DNA from: Winogradskyella schleiferi
Lineage (GTDB): Bacteria > Bacteroidota > Bacteroidia > Flavobacteriales > Flavobacteriaceae
Length of the DNA stretch: 64,000 bases
NCBI RefSeq assembly: GCF_013394655.1
Contig: NZ_CP053351.1
Coordinates: 1,952,501-2,016,500, forward strand
Reading direction: 5' to 3'
This document shows positions 36,976 to 45,509 of the stretch, piece after piece. The notes under the pieces are model-generated. The model worked only from the letters and a program-made list of their open reading frames with translations. It was not told the DNA's origin and did no database searches. A program made the translations under genes and the position numbers. The stretch's first letter is position 1; each line of letters begins with the position of its first letter.

Positions 36976-37485
36976 TTATTGGCAGTTACCTCCACATTCA
37001 TAGGTTCTAACCTCTTTTGTTGTACTAATCTTAAACAGAATCAAATCAGACTCGGCTGATGGTGTTCTTGCATAATCTTTTGTGAAATTTATAATTTCAA
37101 ATTCTGATTCAACACCTGTATCGTCATTGAATTCAAATTTGCGTATTTCAATATTTATAGACAGATTATAGTCTTCTGTACTTGGTGGTTGCGGCCTGAC
37201 TGAAAAATAAACAGACATTTCATCCAATCCTCCTTGACTAAAAGAATAGGTTGGTCCAGCATTTAATTCCATGTTCTCGCTAGTAAACGACGACGTTCCA
37301 AAAGGATTAAAAGACGCTTGTTCTCCGTAACCATCTATATCCAGAAACTAATCAAACTCATCTATATCTCCAGTAAAGGTGACGTCAACTTCATAATCAG
37401 CCCCTTGTAGCCAATCGTCTTCAGAGCACCCTAAGGTGCATAAACATAAAAAAATAAGAGCCAGAGAATTCGTGAAAGTTCTCAT
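36976..37485 (-). pseudogene. Lipoprotein gene interrupted by an in-frame TAG
   Basis: ATG 37483-37485 opens a signal sequence with lipobox CTLGCSEDD, followed by VDVTFTGDIDEFD, then TAG at 37348-37350, then FLDIDGYGEQASFNPFG and 98 further residues from a downstream ATG (37272). All of it is in one frame, 170 codons. The downstream part is beta-rich (SFSQGGLDEMSVYFSVRP). Similar short lipoproteins are common in flavobacteria but I cannot name the family. Without the stop it would make an ordinary 169-residue lipoprotein, so a single nonsense change or base error is the simplest reading. Confidence 0.7.
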
Positions 37486-37642
37486 AATCCATAGTTTTGA
37501 AATTAATAGCTCTTAAATTTCATGAATTATTCATTGATTTACAATACCCATAATTGGGTATTTTTTGAATATTTGGCTTATTTTGGTTATCTTACACTAC
37601 TACATCTACCAATTTTGTGGCCTACATGAAAATTGAAGTTTC

Positions 37643-38413
37643 ATGAATGAAGCCATAGTTTCTTATAAAAAAATCTTCAATACAGACCACCAATACGATG
37701 GAAAGGTGGTAATGGAGTACATCGAAAATCTTAAAAAACTCGATAACCATACACCTCCTTTAGAGTCTTTTATACTTGTTACCAATACGTCTAAGCACTC
37801 CTATGAATATATTGGGAATGATTTTGAAAAAACCTTGGGATTAGATCGAGATAGAATGCTCAATGAAGGGCTCAACTATTACTTATCGCATTACCACCCT
37901 CAAGATTTGCCTATATTATTAAAGGTTTTTGAAGATCTTATGATATTTACAATGAATCAATTAAGTATAGAGCAACGCCAAAGAGTTGTTTACACTTGGA
38001 ATTATAGAATTAAAAATGGCAATAATAAGTTTAAAAATATGTACGTTCAGCAGACACCTATTTTTTTTGATCCAAGTGGGCAGCCTATCATAGGCTATTC
38101 ACATAATTCAGTCGTAGGCGATAATATACCTAAGCCCATTATAGGAACTTGTAAATTCTTAAATGCAGATAATAAGTTTGAAACCTTATTTCATAAAAAT
38201 TATTTTTTTGAATCATTACAACAACTCTTAACTAAAAGAGAATTGGAAGTGGTTAAATTATTAGCAAACAGTCGGACAACCAAGGATATAGCATTGCAGC
38301 TTTTTTTAAGTGTTCAAACGGTTAGTGTGCACCGAAAAAATATTCTTAAAAAACTGGAATTGAAATCGACCTCAGAAATTATAGAATATTGTAATAAATA
38401 TCAGGTATTCTGA
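37643..38413 (+). CDS. LuxR-type transcriptional regulator with PAS-like sensor
   Basis: A 256-residue protein: an N-terminal PAS-like region (about 45-165, LESFILVTNTSKHSYEYIG) and a C-terminal LuxR helix-turn-helix (about 193-250: LTKRELEVVKLLANSRTTKD, then VQTVSVHRKNILKKLEL). Its last base lies 100 bases from the convergent sheath gene. The PAS-HTH layout without a membrane segment suggests a cytoplasmic ligand sensor. What it regulates is unknown. Confidence 0.87.
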   Translation: MNEAIVSYKKIFNTDHQYDGKVVMEYIENLKKLDNHTPPLESFILVTNTSKHSYEYIGNDFEKTLGLDRDRMLNEGLNYYLSHYHPQDLPILLKVFEDLMIFTMNQLSIEQRQRVVYTWNYRIKNGNNKFKNMYVQQTPIFFDPSGQPIIGYSHNSVVGDNIPKPIIGTCKFLNADNKFETLFHKNYFFESLQQLLTKRELEVVKLLANSRTTKDIALQLFLSVQTVSVHRKNILKKLELKSTSEIIEYCNKYQVF

Positions 38414-38512
38414 GATTTGATAAATACCACTTTGTAATTCCGAAGTCAACTTTTGCGAATATAAGCCTCATTAAGTGACACCATCATATCGTTTCAAGAT
38501 ATCATAACATAC

Positions 38513-40018
38513 TTAAGCTTCCAGCATGTTTTCTGAAAAATTCATAATTATAAATTCAGCAGGTCTAAGCAGCGCCACATAAACTATTACATTCAATCTT
38601 CCTTCTAAAATATCCGTATTGGTCATACTGCTTCCCAAACCAACATTAACGCCAAACGCTTCATTAGGCGAAGCACCTGCAAGAGCACCTTGCCGCCACT
38701 TTTGGTTGAGATAGTTAGTGATCATGCTTTCAATTCTGGTCCATGTGTTGGCATTATTGGGTTCATAACTATAGGCGCGCAAAGCCAGCGAAATGGATTG
38801 TTGAAATGTTATTATCGTTCTTTTAACATTGATATATCTAAATTCGTTATGGTTACCATCTAAGGTACGGCTTCCCCAAACCAAGGTTCCACGGCCAGGA
38901 AAAAGCCGAATGGCATTAATAGATTTTCCTGAAACTGCATCAATGTTTAAATACGCTTGTTCGTTATTATTTATGTTTACCGCAGGCTTTATTACGGAAG
39001 CCACACTAACGTTCGCAGGTGCTTTCCATACACCTCTTGTGACATCAACGCTGGTGTAAATTCCTGCCATAGCAGGTGAAGGCGGCAGAAGATTCATTAG
39101 ATTAAGAATGGCTTCTATAACACTTTGGTAGGTTGGACTCAAAGCCAAAAGTCCCAAATGCAGCTTTTTATCTTTTTCATTTAAATCAGTGGAGTTTAAT
39201 GCGGTCTTTATCATATCACGTGCATCAGCTTCAGGTAATAAATTTGATAGACGCTTTATATCTAAATTAATATGCGCTAAGGTTACCTCGCTTTTTTCAA
39301 AAATAACGGTATGCAACCAAGGATAATACGCAGCTCCAAAACTTAAAGCATTAGTTCCTATTTTTGTCCTAAAATTGGTTATGATGTCATTTGAATTAGG
39401 TCCATTTGATACTGGCATATAACCATTATGAATATCCAATATGGCAAAACGGTTTTGCATTGTATAACAATGGGTTAAAACATGTTGGTAAACCTGAAAG
39501 CACTCGTCTTCTAAGCTTACAGCATCAGGGATCACAACTATGGTCGGTTCAGGAACATTTGATAAGCGCTTAAGTCCACCTCCAGTCGTGTTACCTAAAA
39601 GATCTTCAGCACTAACATCTAACTGGGTTTTACCTTCAAAGGTTCCAACAGATAATATATAACAGGATTGTCCGCCGTTTGCAAAGAATAATTTGATGCT
39701 AGCATACATAAACGATTTGGTATAGGGCTTAAAATCGATTACATAATCTTTTCCATTAAGAAGTGTTGTAGGTCGAGTATCATATGGTTCGGGTTTGAGA
39801 ATATCGAATTTTGAATGGAATGCAGCACCAAAACAATGCTCGTATTCAGACAACGTATTAATTTTGAAGGCTTCGTTTATTAAGTTTCTGCCATTGTTCA
39901 GCGCTTTTTCTGTATAACCTATAAAAACAGGAATGGCCGTTGGAACTTCGGTTATTGAAGTTGGAATTTTAGGCACTTCTTCAACATAAATACCTGGAAC
40001 TTTATATTTAGCAGCCAT
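38513..40018 (-). CDS. Contractile tail sheath protein
   Basis: A 501-residue protein with typical sheath ends: MAAKYKVPGIYVEEVPKIP and TAIPVFIGYTEKA at the N-terminus and, at the C-terminus, RPAEFIIMNFSENMLEA. The middle holds KAPANVSVASVIKPAVNIN and FPGRGTLVWGSRTLDGN, found in phage and eCIS sheaths. It is cotranscribed with two tube proteins; no baseplate, spike, ATPase or toxin gene is within the window. So it may be part of a degenerate, dispersed or novel injection system. Confidence 0.9.
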   Translation of the reverse strand: MAAKYKVPGIYVEEVPKIPTSITEVPTAIPVFIGYTEKALNNGRNLINEAFKINTLSEYEHCFGAAFHSKFDILKPEPYDTRPTTLLNGKDYVIDFKPYTKSFMYASIKLFFANGGQSCYILSVGTFEGKTQLDVSAEDLLGNTTGGGLKRLSNVPEPTIVVIPDAVSLEDECFQVYQHVLTHCYTMQNRFAILDIHNGYMPVSNGPNSNDIITNFRTKIGTNALSFGAAYYPWLHTVIFEKSEVTLAHINLDIKRLSNLLPEADARDMIKTALNSTDLNEKDKKLHLGLLALSPTYQSVIEAILNLMNLLPPSPAMAGIYTSVDVTRGVWKAPANVSVASVIKPAVNINNNEQAYLNIDAVSGKSINAIRLFPGRGTLVWGSRTLDGNHNEFRYINVKRTIITFQQSISLALRAYSYEPNNANTWTRIESMITNYLNQKWRQGALAGASPNEAFGVNVGLGSSMTNTDILEGRLNVIVYVALLRPAEFIIMNFSENMLEA

Positions 40019-40038
40019 AATATGCTATTTAAGATGCA

Positions 40039-40482
40039 TTATTTTGAATTTGAAGGTGCGATAATTTTTCCATTATGATCCAGAACATAAAAGTATTGTG
40101 GTTCTAACTCAATAGTTTCAATTAGGATTTTTGTTTCTTGGGCATGCAATTCCTCTACGCTCCAAGCCACTGGCATGGCTTTTTCTATTTTCCAACCGCT
40201 TAACATCTCATGTTCTGCATTTAGAAGTTTTACAATGAGATTTACGGGCAGCTTTTGCCTTTTTTTTATGACGTCCATACACCAAGTGACCAATTTTGAA
40301 CTGGGTTCATAAGCACGTTTTAAAATGATGTTTCCATAATGAACACGCTCTTTACCGTCCGTTTTATCCACTCTAACCTGAAGTCCTTGAACAGATTGAA
40401 AATTTACATCTGCCACAAGTTCTTTCCTGTTGAAATGAACAACAAAATGCATATTCAATGGTGGATAATCGATTTGTGCCAT
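40039..40482 (-). CDS. Contractile tail tube protein (second)
   Basis: A 147-residue protein of the gp19/Hcp-like tube family: NMHFVVHFNRKELVADVNFQ, VQGLQVRVDKTDG, then LKRAYEPSSKLVTWCMDVI and a C-terminal TKILIETIELEPQYF. It lies 2 bases after the first tube gene and 20 bases before the sheath gene. In extracellular contractile systems two different tube proteins are common, one for the tube body and one for its base. Confidence 0.87.
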   Translation of the reverse strand: MAQIDYPPLNMHFVVHFNRKELVADVNFQSVQGLQVRVDKTDGKERVHYGNIILKRAYEPSSKLVTWCMDVIKKRQKLPVNLIVKLLNAEHEMLSGWKIEKAMPVAWSVEELHAQETKILIETIELEPQYFYVLDHNGKIIAPSNSK

Positions 40483-40484
40483 GG

Positions 40485-40919
40485 TTAGCTATCTAAACGT
40501 TGAACTACAAATCCTTCATGCGCAAGCTCTAAAGTTTCAATTAAAATCTCGCTTTTAATACTGTTGAGCTCTGAAAACTCAAAACAAACAGGCCAAGCGT
40601 TTTTAACCTGCCATACAATAGTGGGTTCATGTTGATGGTTCAGTAATTTTATGGTTACATCGCGTCGTTCAGCAACCAATCCAACCTCATTAAACCAAAT
40701 AAAATTTTCGTTATCATCTTTTAGCGCGCCACGTTTTAAAACGATATTCGAATACTTTCGAAGTCCAGGAATTTTAGTATAACTATAAGCCTTATCTGCA
40801 CCACTTCGGTATTTTAGGACTTCGTTTTTTGCTTTGAGACCGCTTACTTCAGAAAAGCCTATTTCAGTAGATTCCATTTCCACTTGAAAATGAAAATTGA
40901 CTACGGGTGAATTTTCCAT
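40485..40919 (-). CDS. Contractile tail tube protein (first)
   Basis: A 144-residue gp19-type tube protein: VVNFHFQVEMESTEIGFSEV, SGLKAKNEVLKYRSG, YSNIVLKRGALKDDNENF and ILIETLELAHEGFV. The pattern of strand, short helix and end LELAHEGF matches phage tube and Afp1/Pvc1-like proteins. First gene of the three-gene set; its promoter should lie in 40920-41050. Confidence 0.87.
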   Translation of the reverse strand: MENSPVVNFHFQVEMESTEIGFSEVSGLKAKNEVLKYRSGADKAYSYTKIPGLRKYSNIVLKRGALKDDNENFIWFNEVGLVAERRDVTIKLLNHQHEPTIVWQVKNAWPVCFEFSELNSIKSEILIETLELAHEGFVVQRLDS

Positions 40920-41280
40920 AATACAGATTTTTGATGTTTGTAACTAACTGAATATAAATATACTAAAAAAACAATCATTAAGATACAGTGCTCAAGGTTT
41001 TCTGATTTTTAATTTGACTATTAACATTTTAATCACTAGTAATCGCATAAAGTGATTCTATTGTAAATGATATGGGAACATCATTTAACCAAGCTTAAAC
41101 CTTTGTTAAAGCTGCTAAAAGAGGTTTAATTTTATATATTTTTGAATAGAGGTACTTTAAAATTGATATATAAAGGTATTACTACACAAATAACTTTAAA
41201 TTGGTTTAAAATCCTCTTCTACGAATTAACCATTCCCATTAGATTAGTAAAAGTATATCAGCTCTAAAACAAACGAGACC
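40920..41280. other. Divergent intergenic region
   Basis: About 360 bases between the tube gene (leftward) and the reductase gene (rightward). No gene. It contains the shared promoter element described at 41096-41144. Confidence 0.6.
41096..41144 (+). promoter_or_regulatory. Candidate promoter of the reductase paralog
   Basis: TAAACCTTTGTTAAA (41096-41110) and TATTTTTG (41137-41144) occur with exactly the spacing found before the TetR operon (4239-4253 and 4280-4287). The 14-bp palindrome between them is absent here. The ATG at 41281 lies 136 bases past the -7 box. Confidence 0.45.
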
Positions 41281-42279
41281 ATGATTCATACTATTTTATT
41301 AAAAAACCGACCAGAAGGAAAACCAACACTTTCAGATTTCGAATTTAAAAAAGAAGACACTGAGCTAAGTTGCAGTGATGGCGAACTCATTCTAGAAACG
41401 CTTTACGTTTCCGTTGATCCGTATTTAAGAGGACGGATGAGCGATGCCAAATCGTATGTTGAACCTTTTGAAGTAGGAAAACCTATACATTCGCTTGTTA
41501 TCGCTAAGGTCATCGATTCTAAAAACGATAAATTTAATGTAGGTGATGATGTTAGAGGGATGTTGGATTGGAAAACAAAACAGGTCTCTAAAGGTGAAGG
41601 CCTCACTAAAGTAGATCCTTCAAAAGCTGACTTGAGCGCCTATTTGGGTATATTGGGCATGACAGGTTTAACGGCTTATTGCGGATTGACCCAAATCGGG
41701 AAACCTGAAAAAGAAGAAACTTTGGTCGTTTCCGGTGCTGCAGGAGCTGTTGGTAGTGTCGTTGGGCAAATTGGGAAAATAAAGGGACTTAGAGTTATTG
41801 GCATCGCTGGAACTGACGAAAAAGTTGAAATGCTTAAATCTAAATTTGGCTTTGATGCAGGTATCAATTACAACGCCACTGAAGACATGAGAGCTGCCAT
41901 CAAAGAAGCCGCACCAAATGGTGTGGATGTGTATTGGGATAATGTTGGTGGAGAAATTTCCGATGCTGTATTATTTAATATCAATAAATTTTCCAGAACT
42001 ATTAATTGTGGAGCCATAGCCGTTTATAACAATACCGAAACGCCTAAAAGTGTAAGTGTAAGACCATTTTTAATTAAGAATAGCGCACTGATGCAAGGCT
42101 TCATAGTTTCCAATTATGAAGATAAATTCCCAGAAGCTATCAATGAGCTATCAAATTGGTTAGCAGAAGATAAACTTACGTATTCTGAAACTATAGTTGA
42201 AGGTTTTGAGAATATTCCACAAGCGTTTATCGATTTATTTGATGGAAAGAATTCGGGAAAAATGGTGGTTAAGGTTTAA
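41281..42279 (+). CDS. Zinc-independent MDR NADPH-dependent alkenal/curcumin-type reductase (paralog)
   Basis: A 332-residue protein collinear with the enzyme at 6213-7211 over its full length and roughly 80 percent identical by eye (VSVDPYLRGRMSDAKSYV, GAAGAVGSVVGQIGK, KNSALMQGFIVSN). It is a stand-alone gene, not part of a TetR operon, and its upstream region shares a 15-base motif with that operon. Its stop overlaps the stop of the convergent NmrA-like gene. Function as for the first copy: reduction of electrophilic alkenals or ketones with NADPH. Confidence 0.92.
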   Translation: MIHTILLKNRPEGKPTLSDFEFKKEDTELSCSDGELILETLYVSVDPYLRGRMSDAKSYVEPFEVGKPIHSLVIAKVIDSKNDKFNVGDDVRGMLDWKTKQVSKGEGLTKVDPSKADLSAYLGILGMTGLTAYCGLTQIGKPEKEETLVVSGAAGAVGSVVGQIGKIKGLRVIGIAGTDEKVEMLKSKFGFDAGINYNATEDMRAAIKEAAPNGVDVYWDNVGGEISDAVLFNINKFSRTINCGAIAVYNNTETPKSVSVRPFLIKNSALMQGFIVSNYEDKFPEAINELSNWLAEDKLTYSETIVEGFENIPQAFIDLFDGKNSGKMVVKV

Positions 42280-43142
42280 GGTTTCCAATCATTAATTTTA
42301 GGCTTAAATTCCTTTATAATCTCTAAAGCTGTTTTATGTGATCTTCCAGATGCTTTTTCATAATCTGAATTAACATTATTAGCTCCATTTCGTATACCTT
42401 CATAAATTCCCGCAATAATGGTTCCCATAAAATCCCCTAACTCTGCTTTCCTTTCTTTCGTGTAAGCTTCAACAGAAACCGAATTGAATATGAGATTTGT
42501 TCCATAAACTTGATTAATGGAATCTGCTAATTGCGCTTGCGTAATTGGTTCTCCAACCAAATTGTAAATCTGTCCGTTATACTTATCATCTGTAAGCATG
42601 TTAGCATAAGCATATCCTAATTCAGTTCTACTTGTATAAGCACATTTGCCTTCGCCAGCACAATTTCTAATCTCACCTTCTTTTACATACGTATCTATGT
42701 ATTCTAAATCGGGCTCGATGTAAATTCCGTTTCTACCAATTGCCCAATCTAATCCTGAATTTTGAATGTCTTTTTCAGTTTGACGATTACTTTGTACAAT
42801 TGGACTAAAAGCATTACCTTCTTCTGTTCCAATAATACTGGTGTAAACTATCTTTTTTACTCCATTGTTCTTTGCAGCTTCAATGACGTTTCTATGCTGT
42901 TGAATTCGTTGATGAGGTTCGTCCATTCCAGAAAGCAACATAACCGTGTCAATTCCAACAAATGCTTCGTCAAATTCTTCACGATTATTGTAATCTCCTT
43001 TTATTATTTTAATACCAAGATGTTTCGCTTTTTCAGGTGATCATGCAATTCCAATGACATTTTCTTTTTCTATTTCCTGAATAAGTTGCTTTGCTATTGC
43101 TGAGCCTAATTGTCCGCTGACTGAGGTTATTGCTGTTTTCAT
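42276..43142 (-). pseudogene. NmrA-like NAD(P)H-binding protein gene with in-frame TGA
   Basis: ATG at 43140-43142 opens SVSGQLGSAIAKQLIQ, the dinucleotide-binding fold of NmrA/NAD(P)H:quinone reductase-type SDRs. A TGA at 43041-43043 interrupts the position normally read as R in (I/L)(A)RSPEKAKHLG, which fits CGA to TGA. The frame then stays open for 254 more codons with family-like sequence (YNLVGEPITQAQLADSINQV) to the stop at 42276. From the internal ATG at 42941 the product would lack the nucleotide-binding loop and so be inactive. It lies 2 bases after the nitrilase-GNAT gene, so the stop of that gene and this start are adjacent. Confidence 0.8.
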
Positions 43143-43144
43143 AA

Positions 43145-44392
43145 CTATTGTTTTTTCGGTTTTAGTTCTATTAGTTCATTTTCCATACAATAAAAAACAT
43201 GTTCACGTTCCGGAAAATTGACCTCTCCTCGAATGATATAATTGCGCTTTTTATAAAATTTAAGGACGCTTGTATTTCGAGAATAAGCATCTAATCTTAT
43301 GGACGTATAATTATTTTCCTTGGCTAAATTTTCAGCAAAATCCATTAAGGTTCTAGCGTGACCTTTATTTTGATGTTTTGGATTTACAACAAGTCTATGA
43401 ATTACCAATACTTTTGAAGCATTAAATTTCCAATTAACGGATTGATATTCTTTTTCCTGTTCTTCACTAATACTGATGGCTCCAATTAGCTCGTTACTAT
43501 TTTTCAATGTAAAAAGGGTGCCGTTTTTTAAATCATTTTCAATGATAGCATGTGTAGGATAATTAGCTGTCCATTGATAAATGCCATTATTTTCCAGTTC
43601 ATCTTTGGCATTGAGATACATTTGAAATACGGCTTCTAAATCGGATAATTGACCTTTCGCGATTTTTAATTGATGAATTTCTACTGTTTCCAATTCAGTA
43701 TCATAGATCAATAGTCCTTGACTTTCGTCGTCAAGTTTCTCTAATAAATCGCCTTTATTATTCCATACTGCACTTTGACCAACACTTAAAAAATTATCAC
43801 AAATGCCTATACAATTAGACATTAGAATAGGTGTATTAAATTCATTTGCCATTTTTGAAAAGTGAGAATAAGCTTTATCAACACCAGCTTTTGATTTGGC
43901 TACACTTGCAATATAAAGGTCTGCACCATTTTTGTTGGAATTTAAAATATGCTCTTGTTGTAAGGTTTCACAGCAAATGCCTAAAGCAATTTTCTTATCC
44001 TTAATATGTAAGTAGGTTTGATGGGTTCCACAAACAAAATAGGGCTTTTCGTCCGCATGTAATAGTTGTTTAGAATAGACCGTTCGTTGTGTTCTCGGTT
44101 GAAAAATAAGCATACTGATAAAGGTACCTTCTGTTCCATTGGTAGGCATTCCAATACCGATAGTGATGTCGTTTTTATCAGACACTTCTTGAAATGGATT
44201 AAACATGTCATTTTCAAAAGTTGTCGCCAGTTCCTTGGCTAAATCTGGCTCATAACCTGTGATGGACAACTCTGGGAATATGACTAAGTCTGAATGAAAT
44301 GGTATTGAGCGTTCAATTAATTGTAGATGATTATGAATGTTGTGTTGAACCTTTCCTTTTAAGGATTTTGTTTGTGCAATACAGATTTTCAT
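43145..44392 (-). CDS. Nitrilase-superfamily amidohydrolase fused to a GNAT acetyltransferase
   Basis: A 415-residue protein of two domains. Residues 1 to about 255 form a carbon-nitrogen hydrolase with Glu41 (VIFPELSITGY), Lys108 (YSKQLLHADE) and Cys140 (ALGICCETLQQE) as catalytic triad. Residues about 256-405 form a GNAT domain with the acetyl-CoA loop VVNPKHQNKGHARTLMDFAE, and the end LDAYSRNTSVLKFYKKRNY. Each domain also occurs alone; together they may cleave an amide and acetylate the product amine. The substrate is unknown. It is upstream of the interrupted NmrA-like gene in one unit. Confidence 0.9.
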   Translation of the reverse strand: MKICIAQTKSLKGKVQHNIHNHLQLIERSIPFHSDLVIFPELSITGYEPDLAKELATTFENDMFNPFQEVSDKNDITIGIGMPTNGTEGTFISMLIFQPRTQRTVYSKQLLHADEKPYFVCGTHQTYLHIKDKKIALGICCETLQQEHILNSNKNGADLYIASVAKSKAGVDKAYSHFSKMANEFNTPILMSNCIGICDNFLSVGQSAVWNNKGDLLEKLDDESQGLLIYDTELETVEIHQLKIAKGQLSDLEAVFQMYLNAKDELENNGIYQWTANYPTHAIIENDLKNGTLFTLKNSNELIGAISISEEQEKEYQSVNWKFNASKVLVIHRLVVNPKHQNKGHARTLMDFAENLAKENNYTSIRLDAYSRNTSVLKFYKKRNYIIRGEVNFPEREHVFYCMENELIELKPKKQ

Positions 44393-44549
44393 CAGTTTTG
44401 GTTCTTGTATTTTTTTAAATGATATCTAATGCGTTAAGACACCAAAGTAAATGTTTTTTTGAAGCGTTTTTATACTGTTTAAAGACATTGATAAACGATA
44501 ACCTAATCTTTTTTACGATCATGACTTTTTATCATTTCGGATAAGGAAA

Positions 44550-45101
44550 CTACCATTTATCATCCTGCCGCTCCAATCTCATCTCAAAAAATGGAAACCA
44601 TTGGTTGCCATCAAAAGAGTAATCCCCTTTTTCAATCCATAAACCGTTTTCAGAAAAATCTTCTCTAAATCTCACGGTACCTCCACGTTCATCTTTAAAA
44701 GACCATTCCAATTTCATGTCTCCAATCAGCCTCATTTCGTTTTCCATTTTCCCTCCAGTTGAAGAAAAAGAGAGCATAGTAATTGATTTTAAGGTCTCGT
44801 TATAAGATATGACGCCAAAAGCATTATGTACAACCTTTGGCTCAACAGCGCTACTATCTTTCGCAATCCCAATTCCATCAATAACAAGGATGGTGTTATC
44901 CACTCTAGAATCAATAGTCTCGGTCTGTGTGAATTCTTTACGCTCCCTGTTCATCATAATCCAGCCATCGCCTTTCCATGTGCCTTTCATAAAGGCAAGG
45001 TCATCAACTGTTTTAAGGTTTAAGGAATCTGTGTGGTTATCACTTTGAGCGATACTATTGAATGCTATTAATAAGCAAAGCATCAGGATTGTAGTTTTCA
45101 T
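44550..45101 (-). CDS. Secreted DUF1579/heme-binding-like protein
   Basis: From ATG 45101 the protein has 183 residues with a signal peptide (cut after about residue 19) and a lipocalin-like beta barrel: LAFMKGTWKGDGWIMMNRER, KEFTQTETIDSRVDNTIL and GKMENEMRLIGDMKLEWSFK. WxGxG near the start is seen in DUF1579 and nitrobindin-like domains. An earlier ATG (45140) would put 13 residues before the signal and is rejected. No close partner is apparent; it is a monocistronic gene. Confidence 0.7.
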   Translation of the reverse strand: MKTTILMLCLLIAFNSIAQSDNHTDSLNLKTVDDLAFMKGTWKGDGWIMMNRERKEFTQTETIDSRVDNTILVIDGIGIAKDSSAVEPKVVHNAFGVISYNETLKSITMLSFSSTGGKMENEMRLIGDMKLEWSFKDERGGTVRFREDFSENGLWIEKGDYSFDGNQWFPFFEMRLERQDDKW

Positions 45102-45284
45102 GATATTGTTTTTTTTAAGTGGTTTTATAATAGTATTCAAATTAGTAATTTATCAATGTTTTCATTCTGAAGGAAGTATCATGGATCTCATATAGCCTCA
45201 ATTTTATTAAAAGCATTAATATAATAAGGTTTAAAGTCAACAAGCACAATACTTAATTTATAAATTTGATTAAAACCTAAAGAT

Positions 45285-45509
45285 ATGAAAAGCAAAGACC
45301 ATAACACTTCAGACAGACCTGAAAATTTTAAAAAGAGTACAACAAATGCAGATAGCAGATCTGAAACCAAAAATCAGGTTTATGATAAAGCCGAATTACT
45401 TAAAAAGCATAAAAACGAACCTGATTATGCGAAAGAAAATCTTGATATTCCAGGTGCTAGAACTGCACGACCATTAACGAACGATCGACATCCTGATGGT
45501 GAAAGCTGA
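45285..45509 (+). CDS. Small hydrophilic protein (74 residues)
   Basis: An unnamed protein rich in Lys, Asn, Asp and Arg (start MKSKDHNTSDRPENF, middle KNQVYDKAELLKKHKNEPDY, end RPLTNDRHPDGES). It has no signal or membrane segment and appears disordered. It is supported by an upstream TAAATTTG (45261-45268) and a following terminator. Conservation was not tested. Confidence 0.6.
   Translation: MKSKDHNTSDRPENFKKSTTNADSRSETKNQVYDKAELLKKHKNEPDYAKENLDIPGARTARPLTNDRHPDGES

Noticed and set aside
38480..38505. Hairpin ATATCGTTTCAAGATAT between LuxR and sheath genes
   Set aside because: Stem is only about 5 bp and no T run follows; may be a weak bidirectional end but not supportable.
38513..40919. 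Prophage
   Set aside because: Only tube and sheath genes are present; no capsid, portal, terminase, integrase or lysis gene lies nearby.
3382..43142. Stop-codon reassignment or selenocysteine as reason for in-frame stops
   Set aside because: TAA, TAG and TGA are each involved, while all three also end intact genes in the window; no SECIS-like hairpin was seen after the TGA.
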